From contig CP133595.1 in assembly GCA_031200235.1 (NCBI GenBank), positions 620,001 through 684,000 on the forward strand: a stretch of 64,000 nt of DNA. Direction: 5' to 3'. Shown here one piece after another: positions 45,222-53,711 of the stretch. Positions within the stretch are counted from its first letter, which is position 1. Every line of letters begins with the position of its first letter. A program made the translations under genes and the position numbers. The notes under the pieces are model-generated. The model was not told the DNA's origin and ran no database searches. It worked only from the letters and a program-made list of their open reading frames with translations. The stretch comes from Cuniculiplasma divulgatum (lineage in GTDB: Archaea; Thermoplasmatota; Thermoplasmata; Thermoplasmatales; Thermoplasmataceae).

Positions 45222-46782
45222 GTTTCTCTTCCTCCACTATGTTCACTGTTTTTCCTGCCCTTTTGACCAGATCAGGCCTTCTTTTCTTCAGGAGCACTGC
45301 GTATGACATTGCGAACGCCAGATACACGGCTGCCACTATTACTGCCTCTGTCACCGGGAAGACCGGAGGCCACACACTTTCGTACAGCACGAAAATGAAT
45401 ATTGCTGTTGCAATGAGTGGCAGCACATAATGCTCAATTGGATGTATGATCTTGTGAAGACGCCTCTTGTGAACTTCCTTCAGGCGCCTGAAAAGTGTTA
45501 TGACAGATGTGTTCAGCAGGATGTGAGTTATTATGAGCCCAACCAGTGCTATTGTCGTCAGCAGATCAAATGTGTCTGACAGGGCTTTTGTCACATATAT
45601 TCCAGTTGCCGCTCCCGATATAAGCCTGATGGGCGATATTCCCATTGAGTAGGCAATCAGGAAAGCAGCTGCCAGGGAACCCACGCTTGAAAATGTCCCT
45701 ATAAAAGCAAGTGCCTTGCTTGGCGTCACCCATCGCCTGCTTATGTGTGCAAAGAATTTCGGGATTATTCCATCCCTTGCCATGGCAAAATATACCCTGC
45801 CCGCATTGGACTGCATTGCAACCGAATCCGAAAATGCTGAGTTGAACGCCACCATTGCCAGCATGAGTCCTCCAGCTATGCCGGTGTACAGGGTTGCCAC
45901 GATTATCCCGGGAATGTTGCTGGCTGCAAAGGACGTCATGAGTGAGACTCCCCAGCCAACTGTCATGGCGTAGGCAATCTCAGTGAGAACAATTCCCACG
46001 ATCAGGAGGCCGTAGACAAGTGATTTTGTAATGTTCCTGCTGCTCTTCACCTCCTCGCCCAGAGGCGCCGATCCGCCGTATCCTATGAAGCTTGTTAACC
46101 CGAAAATCATCCCCAGCCCCACTCCTGCTGCAGGCCCACCAACCGATGAGAAATTCCCGGAATAGGAGGGCCAGGCACCCGGATTGAACACTGCCAGGGT
46201 GTTGTCATGGGCCTTGAAGATAATTATGGCAGAAAGAACTGCAAGGAAAGCCACCTCAAAGAATGCCGCAATTCTCACATACTTCATCTGTGGCCTGATT
46301 CCAAGAATTGCCAGGCCTATGGGTAATACGATGAAAAGAAGTATGAACGGTATCCAGACCCATGCAGGCAGGTTGATCTTGAAGAAATATTCAAGGACCC
46401 CGGGAAGCACAACCCCTGCAACATATACGGGTATTGCTGCAGTGCTTGCGATCTGGTACATGACATATAGCAATCCAGAGACAATTGCAGGACGGGGACC
46501 GAATGCAGTGGAAATATAGCCATAATACCCTCCGGCACTGGCATGCCTTCTGGAAAGGTGGTAAAGGGTATTGACCTCAAGGAACATTGTCAGCGTGGCG
46601 ATGAGGAAAGAAAGCGGGGTGAGGACGAAGGCAAATGCAGCAGCCGACGTCATGAACGCGACGGTATCACACGCTGGAGCCATTGCAGCTATTTCCTCTG
46701 CAATTGCCCCCCATGTTCCCACTGTTCCCTTTCTAAGCCTGTTGGCATGCCCCGGTTTGGTTTCTGATAAACTTCCAGACAT
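45208..46782 (-). CDS. APC-family amino acid permease
   Basis: The 524-residue carrier has about twelve hydrophobic segments, the TM1 pattern AAMAPACDTVAFM and SAGGYYGYISTAFGP in the TM2-TM3 region. GLTSFIGYGGSAPLGEE in TM6 is the substrate-binding unwound helix of the APC superfamily. The substrate is probably an amino acid or amine. The start is the ATG at 46782; a GTG is one codon upstream. It follows the NicO-like gene by 10 bases in the DtxR-headed operon, which is an unusual partner for metal genes. Confidence 0.88.
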   Translation of the reverse strand: MSGSLSETKPGHANRLRKGTVGTWGAIAEEIAAMAPACDTVAFMTSAAAFAFVLTPLSFLIATLTMFLEVNTLYHLSRRHASAGGYYGYISTAFGPRPAIVSGLLYVMYQIASTAAIPVYVAGVVLPGVLEYFFKINLPAWVWIPFILLFIVLPIGLAILGIRPQMKYVRIAAFFEVAFLAVLSAIIIFKAHDNTLAVFNPGAWPSYSGNFSSVGGPAAGVGLGMIFGLTSFIGYGGSAPLGEEVKSSRNITKSLVYGLLIVGIVLTEIAYAMTVGWGVSLMTSFAASNIPGIIVATLYTGIAGGLMLAMVAFNSAFSDSVAMQSNAGRVYFAMARDGIIPKFFAHISRRWVTPSKALAFIGTFSSVGSLAAAFLIAYSMGISPIRLISGAATGIYVTKALSDTFDLLTTIALVGLIITHILLNTSVITLFRRLKEVHKRRLHKIIHPIEHYVLPLIATAIFIFVLYESVWPPVFPVTEAVIVAAVYLAFAMSYAVLLKKRRPDLVKRAGKTVNIVEEEKLAEQ

Positions 46783-46792
46783 CACCAGGCAC

Positions 46793-47782
46793 CTACTGGT
46801 TGGGGTGCCCGCTGATCTGGCTCACGTCCCTTTCATCTGGCTGAGATGGTGACACCACTTTGTAAAGCCTGGTGGCATTCTTCATTGACCGGACATACCC
46901 CACCGCGCCAATTATGACAACGGCGAAGATCACTATGAAGAAGCCAATTCCCAGGTTATCAAGGTTATGGACATGTATGCCTGTGCTAATGCCATAGTCA
47001 AGAAGTTCTGGAAAAGCTAGGATTGCCGCCCCGGCCACAATGAAAGCATAGCCGCCGTATGTCAGGACGTAGCGGCTTATGTTCCTGGCGACATACTGAA
47101 TCCCCTGCAGTGAGAGTTTCTTTTTGGATTGTATCCACTTTCCAAACCCCATGCCGAAAAATATCTGCATTGTCATTGTTCCCAGACCGAATAGCAGGCC
47201 GGGTGCAAAACCTATCCATGGGGATGGCATTGAAGGTGCCAGTATTGTGTAAATTATCAAAGCAAATGCCCCGAATCCGAACCCTGCAATCAGCCCATGC
47301 ACGAAAGCCAGCTTGAGGGGGACGGGCTTCAGATCGTGTATTATGGGATTTGCGGTGTGATCCAGCTCCTCCCTGTTCTGCGCCTCCTCGTGCGGATGCA
47401 GGTGAAACGCCTTTCCCAGATAGTTCTCGATGAGGTGGAAGTGCGCGTACCTACCTCTTGTTGCTATATAGATACCTGCGGCCGCCATGGCAACTCCCAC
47501 AAGTATGTAAGTGAGGCCGAAGGCCATTGCTGTCATGAATATCCCTGCAAGGGCGAAATATGCGATCTGTGAGAGAAGTGCACGCTGAACGGTGAAGCCA
47601 GTCGAGAACATGGCTCCAGCCTTGAAGCCTCCCCTTGTGCTGTAGCTTCCAACGGAATATGAGAATGTTATTGGCCATGTGTGTTCATCCGGCGTTATAC
47701 CATGAACTATGCCAAGGAGATATGATATGATCAGGGCAGATATGAGGCCGTCGTATTCAGGATTCCAGAGATTTATGTACAT
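46793..47782 (-). CDS. NicO/RcnA-like nickel-cobalt membrane transporter
   Basis: This 329-residue protein has seven or eight hydrophobic helices. The first carries GIVHGITPDEHTWP, akin to the HxxxxDH metal-binding motif of NiCoT and NicO carriers. A loop rich in histidine and acidic residues (HFHLIENY and HLHPHEE, near 115-135) supports divalent metal binding. Both import and export are known in the family. It begins directly after the DtxR-type regulator stop. Cobalt supply would serve the B12-dependent enzymes of this genome, though an efflux role is equally possible. Confidence 0.72.
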   Translation of the reverse strand: MYINLWNPEYDGLISALIISYLLGIVHGITPDEHTWPITFSYSVGSYSTRGGFKAGAMFSTGFTVQRALLSQIAYFALAGIFMTAMAFGLTYILVGVAMAAAGIYIATRGRYAHFHLIENYLGKAFHLHPHEEAQNREELDHTANPIIHDLKPVPLKLAFVHGLIAGFGFGAFALIIYTILAPSMPSPWIGFAPGLLFGLGTMTMQIFFGMGFGKWIQSKKKLSLQGIQYVARNISRYVLTYGGYAFIVAGAAILAFPELLDYGISTGIHVHNLDNLGIGFFIVIFAVVIIGAVGYVRSMKNATRLYKVVSPSQPDERDVSQISGHPNQ

Positions 47783-48193
47783 TCAGACCACCTCAATCTT
47801 CTTGCCGTGCGGACATGATTTTGGCTTTCCAAGCTGGTTGAAGATGGAATTCACTGCTGTTTCATCGATGATAAAGTCCAGGTTGCATGAAAGCCTGCAT
47901 GCGTCAGCAAGATCAACGCCGTTCCTTGTCATCATTGTTTCAATCACACGGTGTGATTCAATTATTCTCGCGTATTCCTCCTTCCCTTCTGCTGAAAGCA
48001 CCAGCATTCCGTGCTCCCTCAGAAGCATCCCCTTTGACACCAGCCTCTTCACCAGATTCAGTGCAGTGGGGGACTTGATCCCGAGGTGGTTTGCAACTTC
48101 AACCAGCCTGAGGGGAAAATCTGAGGCTGCATTGTCCCCGATTAGAACCAGGCAGTCTCTTTCCTTGCGTGTAAGTGTTATTGTGTTTAACAT
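47783..48193 (-). CDS. DtxR/MntR-family metal-dependent repressor
   Basis: The 136-residue regulator has an N-terminal winged helix (LRLVEVANHLGIKSPTALNL) and a dimerisation/metal domain with the family residues ESHRVIETMM, ADACRLSCNLDFIIDE and the ending CPHG. It has no SH3-like third domain. The usual glutamate-histidine ligands are partly replaced by cysteines, so its metal may differ. An inverted repeat four bases upstream of its ATG strongly suggests autorepression. The operon it heads contains a NicO-like carrier, a permease, a PH-like protein and an ABM protein. Confidence 0.88.
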   Translation of the reverse strand: MLNTITLTRKERDCLVLIGDNAASDFPLRLVEVANHLGIKSPTALNLVKRLVSKGMLLREHGMLVLSAEGKEEYARIIESHRVIETMMTRNGVDLADACRLSCNLDFIIDETAVNSIFNQLGKPKSCPHGKKIEVV

Positions 48194-48196
48194 ATT

Positions 48197-48213
48197 ATTA
48201 GCCTCATGCTAAT
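48197..48213. promoter_or_regulatory. DtxR-type operator upstream of the metal regulator operon
   Basis: ATTAGC-CTCAT-GCTAAT is a perfect 6-base inverted repeat with a 5-base spacer, four bases before the regulator's ATG (48193). On the minus strand a TATA-like GTTTAAGTAC (48224-48233) puts transcription start at about 48203, inside the repeat. This is the classic place and form of a DtxR/MntR binding site. Confidence 0.7.
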
Positions 48214-48304
48214 TTCTTTAATGTACTTAAACGTTGTTAAATCGTTTATACGCATGAGGACACTAAAGGATTTTTTAGAAAGAACACATGTTCACCCGAT
48301 AAAC

Positions 48305-48967
48305 ATGGTAAAGTTGCAATGGCTCGGACATGCCGCATGGCTGGTGGAATTCAGCAAGACAAGAATGGTAATCGACCCCTTCCTGACAAATAATCCCAGG
48401 GCAGCAGTGAAGGAAAGTGAGCTGAACAATATTGACTATGTGCTGGTGACGCACACGCATTTTGACCACGTGGGCGATGCCTATGCCATATCAAAGAGAA
48501 CCGGCGCAAAGATCGTTGGAATGTTTGAGCTGTCACAGGGGAGAGAAAAGGATGAACTCGGTGAGGATCACTTCATAGGGATGAACAAGGGAAGCCAGAC
48601 CCGCTTTGGGGAGGTTTCCATCGGCCTTACTGCTGCCGTCCACAGCGGGAATGAATCAGGATTTGTGGTAACCGGCGATGGGAAGACAATATATCATGCC
48701 GGAGACACTGCTCTTTTCGGTGATATGAAATATATCGGGGAGCTTTACAAGCCCGATGTTGCCCTCCTGCCAACTGGAGGATTCTACACAATGGGTCCCA
48801 GAGAAGCCGCAGTGGCAGCCGGATTGATCAAGGCGAAGTACACCATACCCATGCATTACGGTACATTTCCCGGAATAGATTCCGACCCTGAGGAGTTCAG
48901 AAAACTTGCCGGAAATGTGACACAGGTGAAGATACTCAAGCCAGGCGATGTGTTCCAGATCCCGTGA
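48305..48967 (+). CDS. Metallo-beta-lactamase-fold hydrolase, UPF0173 type
   Basis: The protein has 220 residues from the ATG at 48305 (MVKLQWLGHAAWLVE); a longer frame from 48206 would run through the promoter. The metal site THTHFDHVGDA (HxHxDH) and later YHAGDTALFGD and MHYGTFPG are the UPF0173 signature. Substrate unknown. A TATA box GTTTATACGC (48243-48252) precedes it. It is divergent from the DtxR operon. Confidence 0.9.
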   Translation: MVKLQWLGHAAWLVEFSKTRMVIDPFLTNNPRAAVKESELNNIDYVLVTHTHFDHVGDAYAISKRTGAKIVGMFELSQGREKDELGEDHFIGMNKGSQTRFGEVSIGLTAAVHSGNESGFVVTGDGKTIYHAGDTALFGDMKYIGELYKPDVALLPTGGFYTMGPREAAVAAGLIKAKYTIPMHYGTFPGIDSDPEEFRKLAGNVTQVKILKPGDVFQIP

Positions 48968-49186
48968 TCTGGACCAAAGCCGCTTGATGGTGGCCCCATA
49001 CAACTGAACGGATGGGCAAGAGGCTCCTGGAAATCATATTCAGGCATCCCACATCAATCCTTTCCGGAAGCCAGCCAAAACAGGCGAGGATAGATGCAAT
49101 AACACAAGGCCTGTTTTAGTAGACTCATTTATGAAAGGGAGGACTCCGCTCACAGATGTTAAAAATACCTGCGATATTACCATAAC

Positions 49187-50125
49187 ATGATTGGCGCCAT
49201 ACTGGCGGGAGGTTATGGCAAGAGGCTGAAGCCCATAACCGATGAGATACCGAAAGCACTTGTACAGATACGGGAGAACTACACAATAATGGACAGGCAG
49301 ATTTTTGATTTTGCCAACATTGGCATAAAGGATCTGTATGTCCTTTCCGGCTACCGGGGGGAGAAGATTGAGGAAATGTACGGTTCTGAGCACATGGGGA
49401 TCAGGTTTCACTATCTCCGGGAGGACAAGCCGCTGGGCACTCTCTTTTCACTGAGAAACCTGCTGAAAGAGAGATCTGATGAGGACATTCTGCTGAGGAA
49501 TGGGGATACTGTGACGGACCTCAACTTCAAGAGGTTTGTCAATTTCTCGCAGGCATCTAACTATGGCATTGTGATGTTTGTAGTCAGGATGCGCAGCCCA
49601 TTTGGGATCGTTGACACCCTTGGGGACCAGATCACAACATTCAGAGAAAAACCATACCTTGACCATTTCATCAACGCCGGCATCTATTACATAAAAAAGA
49701 AAGCCTTTCCTTATTTTTCCAGGGATTACATGGATCGGGATGTGGAAACAACAGTCTTCCCCATGCTGGCGAACGACAAGCTCGCCGGGGCCTTTACTGA
49801 GGAAACTATGTGGCTTGGAATAGACAGTGAAAAGGACCTTGACCAGATCCGGAAGGACTACGCAGACAGGGATGATGAACCATGGGGATACAGGAAGGAA
49901 CTGTTTTCTACGGGAGAAAGAACACTCAGTGAATATTTCGTAAAGGCAGACGAGAAGGTGACCCTTGAGGCCCCTGAAGGCGCCATTATAAGGATAATTG
50001 ATGGCATGGGGCTTGCAGTCCATGACGCTTCCAGGAAATTCGTTTCCCAGGACATCATTCCCTTCAAGGGTACCCTGACACTTGAACCAAGATCAAATAC
50101 ACGCCTTGAACTCATTACAATTTGA
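49187..50125 (+). CDS. Sugar-phosphate nucleotidyltransferase with C-terminal beta domain
   Basis: The 312-residue protein starts with the nucleotide-binding signature AILAGGYGKRLKPIT (residues 4-18) and continues as a Rossmann-like transferase with LLRNGDTVTD (metal aspartate) and FINAGIYYI. The enzyme makes an NDP-sugar from a sugar 1-phosphate, but the base and sugar are undetermined. Residues from about 228 to the end are a beta-rich extension unlike the usual left-handed helix. A TATA-like TTAAAAATACC lies about 27 bases before the ATG, so it is leaderless. Confidence 0.86.
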   Translation: MIGAILAGGYGKRLKPITDEIPKALVQIRENYTIMDRQIFDFANIGIKDLYVLSGYRGEKIEEMYGSEHMGIRFHYLREDKPLGTLFSLRNLLKERSDEDILLRNGDTVTDLNFKRFVNFSQASNYGIVMFVVRMRSPFGIVDTLGDQITTFREKPYLDHFINAGIYYIKKKAFPYFSRDYMDRDVETTVFPMLANDKLAGAFTEETMWLGIDSEKDLDQIRKDYADRDDEPWGYRKELFSTGERTLSEYFVKADEKVTLEAPEGAIIRIIDGMGLAVHDASRKFVSQDIIPFKGTLTLEPRSNTRLELITI

Positions 50126-50421
50126 ATGCCATGGCAACTCTTTTCTTCCCATGGTAGGGTTGTTCAGGCCGATATGCCAGATCACATCCCGCTCTGGCTC
50201 ATGCTGCTCGCCATGTGTTCCGGGCTGGCGAAGAGCCAATGATCCTTTGCGTCAGCCACCATGACTCCATTACATGCCAGGATATTGAAAAATCCCGCAA
50301 GGCATTCTCTCCAGAATCAGCTCACCACGAAGATCGCCCTGGAATACATTTCTGCACCCTGCATTTCGGCCCTAGCTTGCTTAAATATTTTCCGGCATCT
50401 TGCAATCAACCGGTCATCCAG
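50126..50421. other. Interval with no recognisable gene
   Basis: Between the nucleotidyltransferase and the next supported frames I see only overlapping short frames on both strands. A minus-strand stretch near 50190-50320 encodes a protein-like run ending in a stop, but it is closed upstream by a TGA, so it could be a decayed gene end. No repeat or RNA is evident. Confidence 0.4.
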
Positions 50422-50790
50422 TTATGTGCGGCTACAGTGTTTCGTGACCTCCTCCCCTATCTTTCGAAAGGGGCTTCCTGCTTCGACGGTTACCAGCGGA
50501 ACCTCCACAGGCATGAATTCCCTCCGGTCCGGGGGTATTTTGATCTCCATGCTCAGCCATTCGACTTTACGGAAACAGGCACGCATGGAGCTACATGTTA
50601 TCCGACCTTCTTCCATTCTGTCTGCTGGTGAGCATTGTAATATTTCAAGAAAACAGAAAAAAGGTTTCACTTTCATCCCTTCCATTTCGGAAGGGGGGAT
50701 TTCCCGCTCAATTTCGTTAAAAATAATAAATACGAATTCTTTACCATGATCTGCAAAAGGAGATATTTTAAGTCCACAAATATCTGGCAT
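50422..50790 (-). CDS. Hypothetical protein, weakly supported
   Basis: From the ATG at 50790 this frame gives 122 residues (MPDICGLKISPFADHGKE at the start) with a normal mix of charged and hydrophobic residues. That makes it more protein-like than the overlapping plus-strand frames. I recognise no domain. The last third is rich in glutamate, valine and proline. It is divergent from the DUF6015-like gene. An alternative longer start at 50883 would overlap that gene's promoter. Confidence 0.42.
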   Translation of the reverse strand: MPDICGLKISPFADHGKEFVFIIFNEIEREIPPSEMEGMKVKPFFCFLEILQCSPADRMEEGRITCSSMRACFRKVEWLSMEIKIPPDRREFMPVEVPLVTVEAGSPFRKIGEEVTKHCSRT

Positions 50791-50881
50791 ATGCTTACCC
50801 CGCAGGAATACGATATTAGTAATGAAGTCACATATCAAATAAGAAAACTTAATATGGTTGCAGGAATAAGTGGCGGATCGC

Positions 50882-51241
50882 ATGGCCGTAATGACAAGGG
50901 AGATCCTGATCAGTGCTCTTGAGAAGACCTACGGAAAGAAGGGCATGGCCAGGAAGGATGTCGAAGAACTCTGCGATTTCGTTCTTTCATTTTTCGGCTA
51001 CGAGGACTACGTGCTGGACAACGTACTTTCTGCCCCGGAAAGAGACGTATTCTATAACCTCGAAGAATTTGGATTTCTTGAAACTTTCAGGGAAGAAGTG
51101 AACATAATGAAAGGGAGATCCTGGAGAGTCAACCAGTGGAAATTCAAGAAGGACAATATTTACAGGATTGCAAATTCACAGGAAGTGGAGAAGCCGGAAG
51201 AAAATATCTACGACGAAATCTTCAGAGAACTTGAAAACTAA
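50882..51241 (+). CDS. DUF6015-like conserved archaeal protein
   Basis: The 119-residue protein (ATG at 50882) starts MAVMTREILISALEKTYGK and contains DVEELCDFVLSFFGYEDY, which I associate with DUF6015, a family common in Thermoplasmatales. It is helical in the first half and has a basic strand region (SWRVNQWKFKKDNIYRI), suggesting nucleic acid binding, but the function is unknown. A TATA-like AAAACTTAATATGG (50844-50857) fits a leaderless ATG at 50882; the GTG at 50870 is less likely. Confidence 0.75.
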   Translation: MAVMTREILISALEKTYGKKGMARKDVEELCDFVLSFFGYEDYVLDNVLSAPERDVFYNLEEFGFLETFREEVNIMKGRSWRVNQWKFKKDNIYRIANSQEVEKPEENIYDEIFRELEN

Positions 51242-51302
51242 TTTCCCTATTTTTATGGCGGCCATGAGGGGAGATTTTTCTGCAATGCAATAATTATGTT
51301 CC

Positions 51303-51950
51303 ATGCGCAGCCGGCCATTTTATAAATTCTATTTGCGAGACACCCATTATCTGATTGATTTTGGCGTGGCTGTCAGGAAATTCAGTTCTGCACCATTCAA
51401 TGGCGGCACAGGCACCTGCAAATATTACGTTAACAGGACTGTTCCCCATGACTTCCGCGGGGATGTGCTCAGTGAAGGTACCCGGTTCCTTGAAGCCAGC
51501 GGGCTGGAGGCCTCACAGACCTGCATGAATTTTACCGCCTGCGACGTGAAGAAGTACGCATTCGGAGAAATAATGTCCGCCGGATTCTGCATAAGTGCAT
51601 GGATCACCGCAGGAATCAGCAATGCCCTCAGCGTGGGAAGCCATGGAATTCCATCTCAGGGTACGGTGAACATAGCCATGCTGACGGATGCTCCCCTGGG
51701 GGATTCGGCGGCAGTCAACGGAATGCAGGATATAATTGAGGCAAAGGCCCAGGCCTTTAACGACATGGATATCCGTGACTCTGCAACAGGGAAAAGGGCC
51801 CCGGGTACTTCAACGGATACTGCATCGCTTTTCATTTCAAGTGGCAGCCATGACATGGAATTCGGTGGCCGCCTCACAGAATTTGGAATGGAAGCATCTA
51901 TCCTTGTTTACCGGCTTGTTTCCGAGGCCGTAAAGAAATGCGGAAAATGA
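51303..51950 (+). CDS. cbiZ: Adenosylcobinamide amidohydrolase CbiZ
   Basis: The 215-residue protein has the CbiZ pattern: SSAPFNGGTG near the N-terminus, the central ITAGISNALSVG, GTVNIAMLTDAPLGDSAAVN, and the end APGTSTDTASLFIS. CbiZ removes the aminopropanol tail from incomplete or foreign corrinoids so they can be rebuilt to the cell's own B12. This suits a genome that uses B12 in mutase, reductase and radical SAM enzymes. A TATA-like TTTTATAAAT lies inside the first codons (about 51317-51326), so translation might start later than 51303. It is convergent with the prolidase gene. Confidence 0.82.
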   Translation: MRSRPFYKFYLRDTHYLIDFGVAVRKFSSAPFNGGTGTCKYYVNRTVPHDFRGDVLSEGTRFLEASGLEASQTCMNFTACDVKKYAFGEIMSAGFCISAWITAGISNALSVGSHGIPSQGTVNIAMLTDAPLGDSAAVNGMQDIIEAKAQAFNDMDIRDSATGKRAPGTSTDTASLFISSGSHDMEFGGRLTEFGMEASILVYRLVSEAVKKCGK

Positions 51951-53054
51951 TCAGTGGATTATCTGCATTTCACGGGTCATAGTGTTGAATGCCACACAGC
52001 GAGACCCGTCAAAGTAATTCGTATCCTCAATACGCACTCCTCCTTTGCCGGGAATGTATATTCCTGGCTCAATGGTGAATACAGAATTTCTGATGAGCCT
52101 CTGCTCATTCCCGCCTACCACATAAGGATCTTCATGCACTGATATCCCAAGACCGTGACCCAGCCTGTGGATGAAGTATTTTCCGTAACCGCCCGCCTCA
52201 ATTACTGACCTTGCTCTTGCGTCAAGTCCCCCGTATGTGGATTCCGGACCTGCACTGTTCCTGGATTCCTCATTTGCCTTTCTCACGAGATCATATATCC
52301 TCTCGAACTGGGTATCAGGCTTTCCCAGGAAGAATGTCCGCGTTATGTCAGAGGCATACCCGTTATGGCGTCCTCCAAAGTCTATAACCAGCATGTCTCC
52401 CCGCTTAAGTGCAGTATTGTCAGGAGAATGGTGCGGCATTGCTGAGTTGGAGCCTGCCGACACTATGGTCTGGAATGCAGGACCCTGCAGACCGTGCTCC
52501 ACCATCTTGCTGTCAAGGATTCTTGCTATGCCTATTTCCGTCATTCCTGCCGATATTTCCGGAAATGTGTCCAGCAAAGCAGCTTCAGATTTCCTTACTG
52601 CTTCATGTATGGTCTGGAGCTCAGCATCGTCCTTTGACATGCGCAGTGGAGCGGTAAAGGCATCTGCCAGGATGTCCGGGCCACTGATGGCAGACCTGAG
52701 ACCACTCAGCATTGAGTATGGAAGGGTTCCTCCAATTGCACATCTGCCCTCCGGCAAAAATGACTTCAGCATTGCAAATGGATCCTCAACATCCGTCCAA
52801 GCCTCTATTTCCTCCAGCCATGTGCTTTCCTCCGCCTGTTCCTTCATCAGGGATGGACATACAAGCACTACTTTGTCTGGAGTGATGACAAGCACAGTCA
52901 GCCTCTCCATTGATTCCGTTTCAAATCCTGTGAAATAGAAGAAATCCGGTCCGGGAGGAATCAGCATGGACGCAATCCCCTGCTGTTCCAATATTTTCTG
53001 CACCTTTGCAGTCCTTGAAACGTAAACTGATTTCTGGAAATACACTGATGCCAC
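51951..53054 (-). CDS. Xaa-Pro dipeptidase / aminopeptidase P, M24 family
   Basis: The 367-residue enzyme has a creatinase-like N-terminal domain (1-125) and a pita-bread domain with all five metal ligands visible: Asp in VIDFGG, Asp in YASDITRTF, His in HRLGHGLGI, Glu in FTIEPGIY and Glu in VRIEDTNY. It removes the N-terminal residue before proline or splits Xaa-Pro dipeptides. It starts at a GTG right behind the TGA of the metzincin-like gene, so the two proteins are translated together. That fits a role in peptide use. Confidence 0.92.
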   Translation of the reverse strand: MASVYFQKSVYVSRTAKVQKILEQQGIASMLIPPGPDFFYFTGFETESMERLTVLVITPDKVVLVCPSLMKEQAEESTWLEEIEAWTDVEDPFAMLKSFLPEGRCAIGGTLPYSMLSGLRSAISGPDILADAFTAPLRMSKDDAELQTIHEAVRKSEAALLDTFPEISAGMTEIGIARILDSKMVEHGLQGPAFQTIVSAGSNSAMPHHSPDNTALKRGDMLVIDFGGRHNGYASDITRTFFLGKPDTQFERIYDLVRKANEESRNSAGPESTYGGLDARARSVIEAGGYGKYFIHRLGHGLGISVHEDPYVVGGNEQRLIRNSVFTIEPGIYIPGKGGVRIEDTNYFDGSRCVAFNTMTREMQIIH

Positions 53055-53648
53055 TCACGCAAAGTAGGAGAGGGAATCCGAATCAAATTTCGAAATTATT
53101 CTTATGGATGAACCTGTTCCTCCGCGTACGGACAGGAGTTGCGGATACATCTGCCATATGTCTCTGCTGCTCATGGTTGTGGCCGGGTGACCAGCACCAA
53201 AGGTGCTTCTCGCAACTTTCTCTGTCATGATTCTGGCTTCCCGTTCGTCTATGTAACCGACAGAATGCAGATACTCATGGGTCAATATCATGTACACAAA
53301 TGAGTTAAACTCCAGGGGTGAGGCTGCAATCCTTGCCATCTCATCCACAAGTGCCTCATTCATAACAATATAGTTTCCTCCCACCTGCCAGAAGGCTCCA
53401 AGTGTCGGCGGCAGCCGTGAAAGAGCAAATCCAAGTCCCGCCCGTTCCCTGCCGGTGACTCTTCTCACAGATCTTTTCACCACGCTGAACACCGCATCGT
53501 AATCCATGGGGGATTCCAGGCTTTCCGCCTGACCGGGCATGGGGCGCGCCACGCGGGTTATTATCTCTGAATCCACTGAAATTGGACCATCTGGCGGCCT
53601 GGGACCGCACATATTATCATCATCTGACAAAAATCTGAACATTTTCAT
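53055..53648 (-). CDS. Metzincin-like zinc protease candidate
   Basis: The 197-residue protein (ATG at 53648; ATG 53642 is also possible) has the zinc motif HEYLHSVGYID (residues 124-134). This matches the metzincin consensus HExxHxxGxxH/D with Asp as third ligand. Downstream, WQMYPQ at about 162-167 resembles the methionine turn that supports the metal in that clan. There is no signal peptide, so it should act in the cytoplasm. I do not know its family. It is directly followed by prolidase, with no bases between, suggesting a joint role in protein turnover. Confidence 0.68.
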   Translation of the reverse strand: MKMFRFLSDDDNMCGPRPPDGPISVDSEIITRVARPMPGQAESLESPMDYDAVFSVVKRSVRRVTGRERAGLGFALSRLPPTLGAFWQVGGNYIVMNEALVDEMARIAASPLEFNSFVYMILTHEYLHSVGYIDEREARIMTEKVARSTFGAGHPATTMSSRDIWQMYPQLLSVRGGTGSSIRIISKFDSDSLSYFA

Positions 53649-53711
53649 CCCCTGCAATAATCATTATGCACTACTATTTACATATTATTGCTGTGATGTG
53701 CCACCACCACG

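Noticed and set aside
49012-49119. 35-codon plus-strand frame before the nucleotidyltransferase
   Set aside because: Too short, no promoter or ribosome site, no family resemblance.
50261-50749. 162-codon plus-strand frame
   Set aside because: Composition rich in serine, arginine and isoleucine, as in shadow frames; the minus-strand frame over the same bases looks more like a protein.
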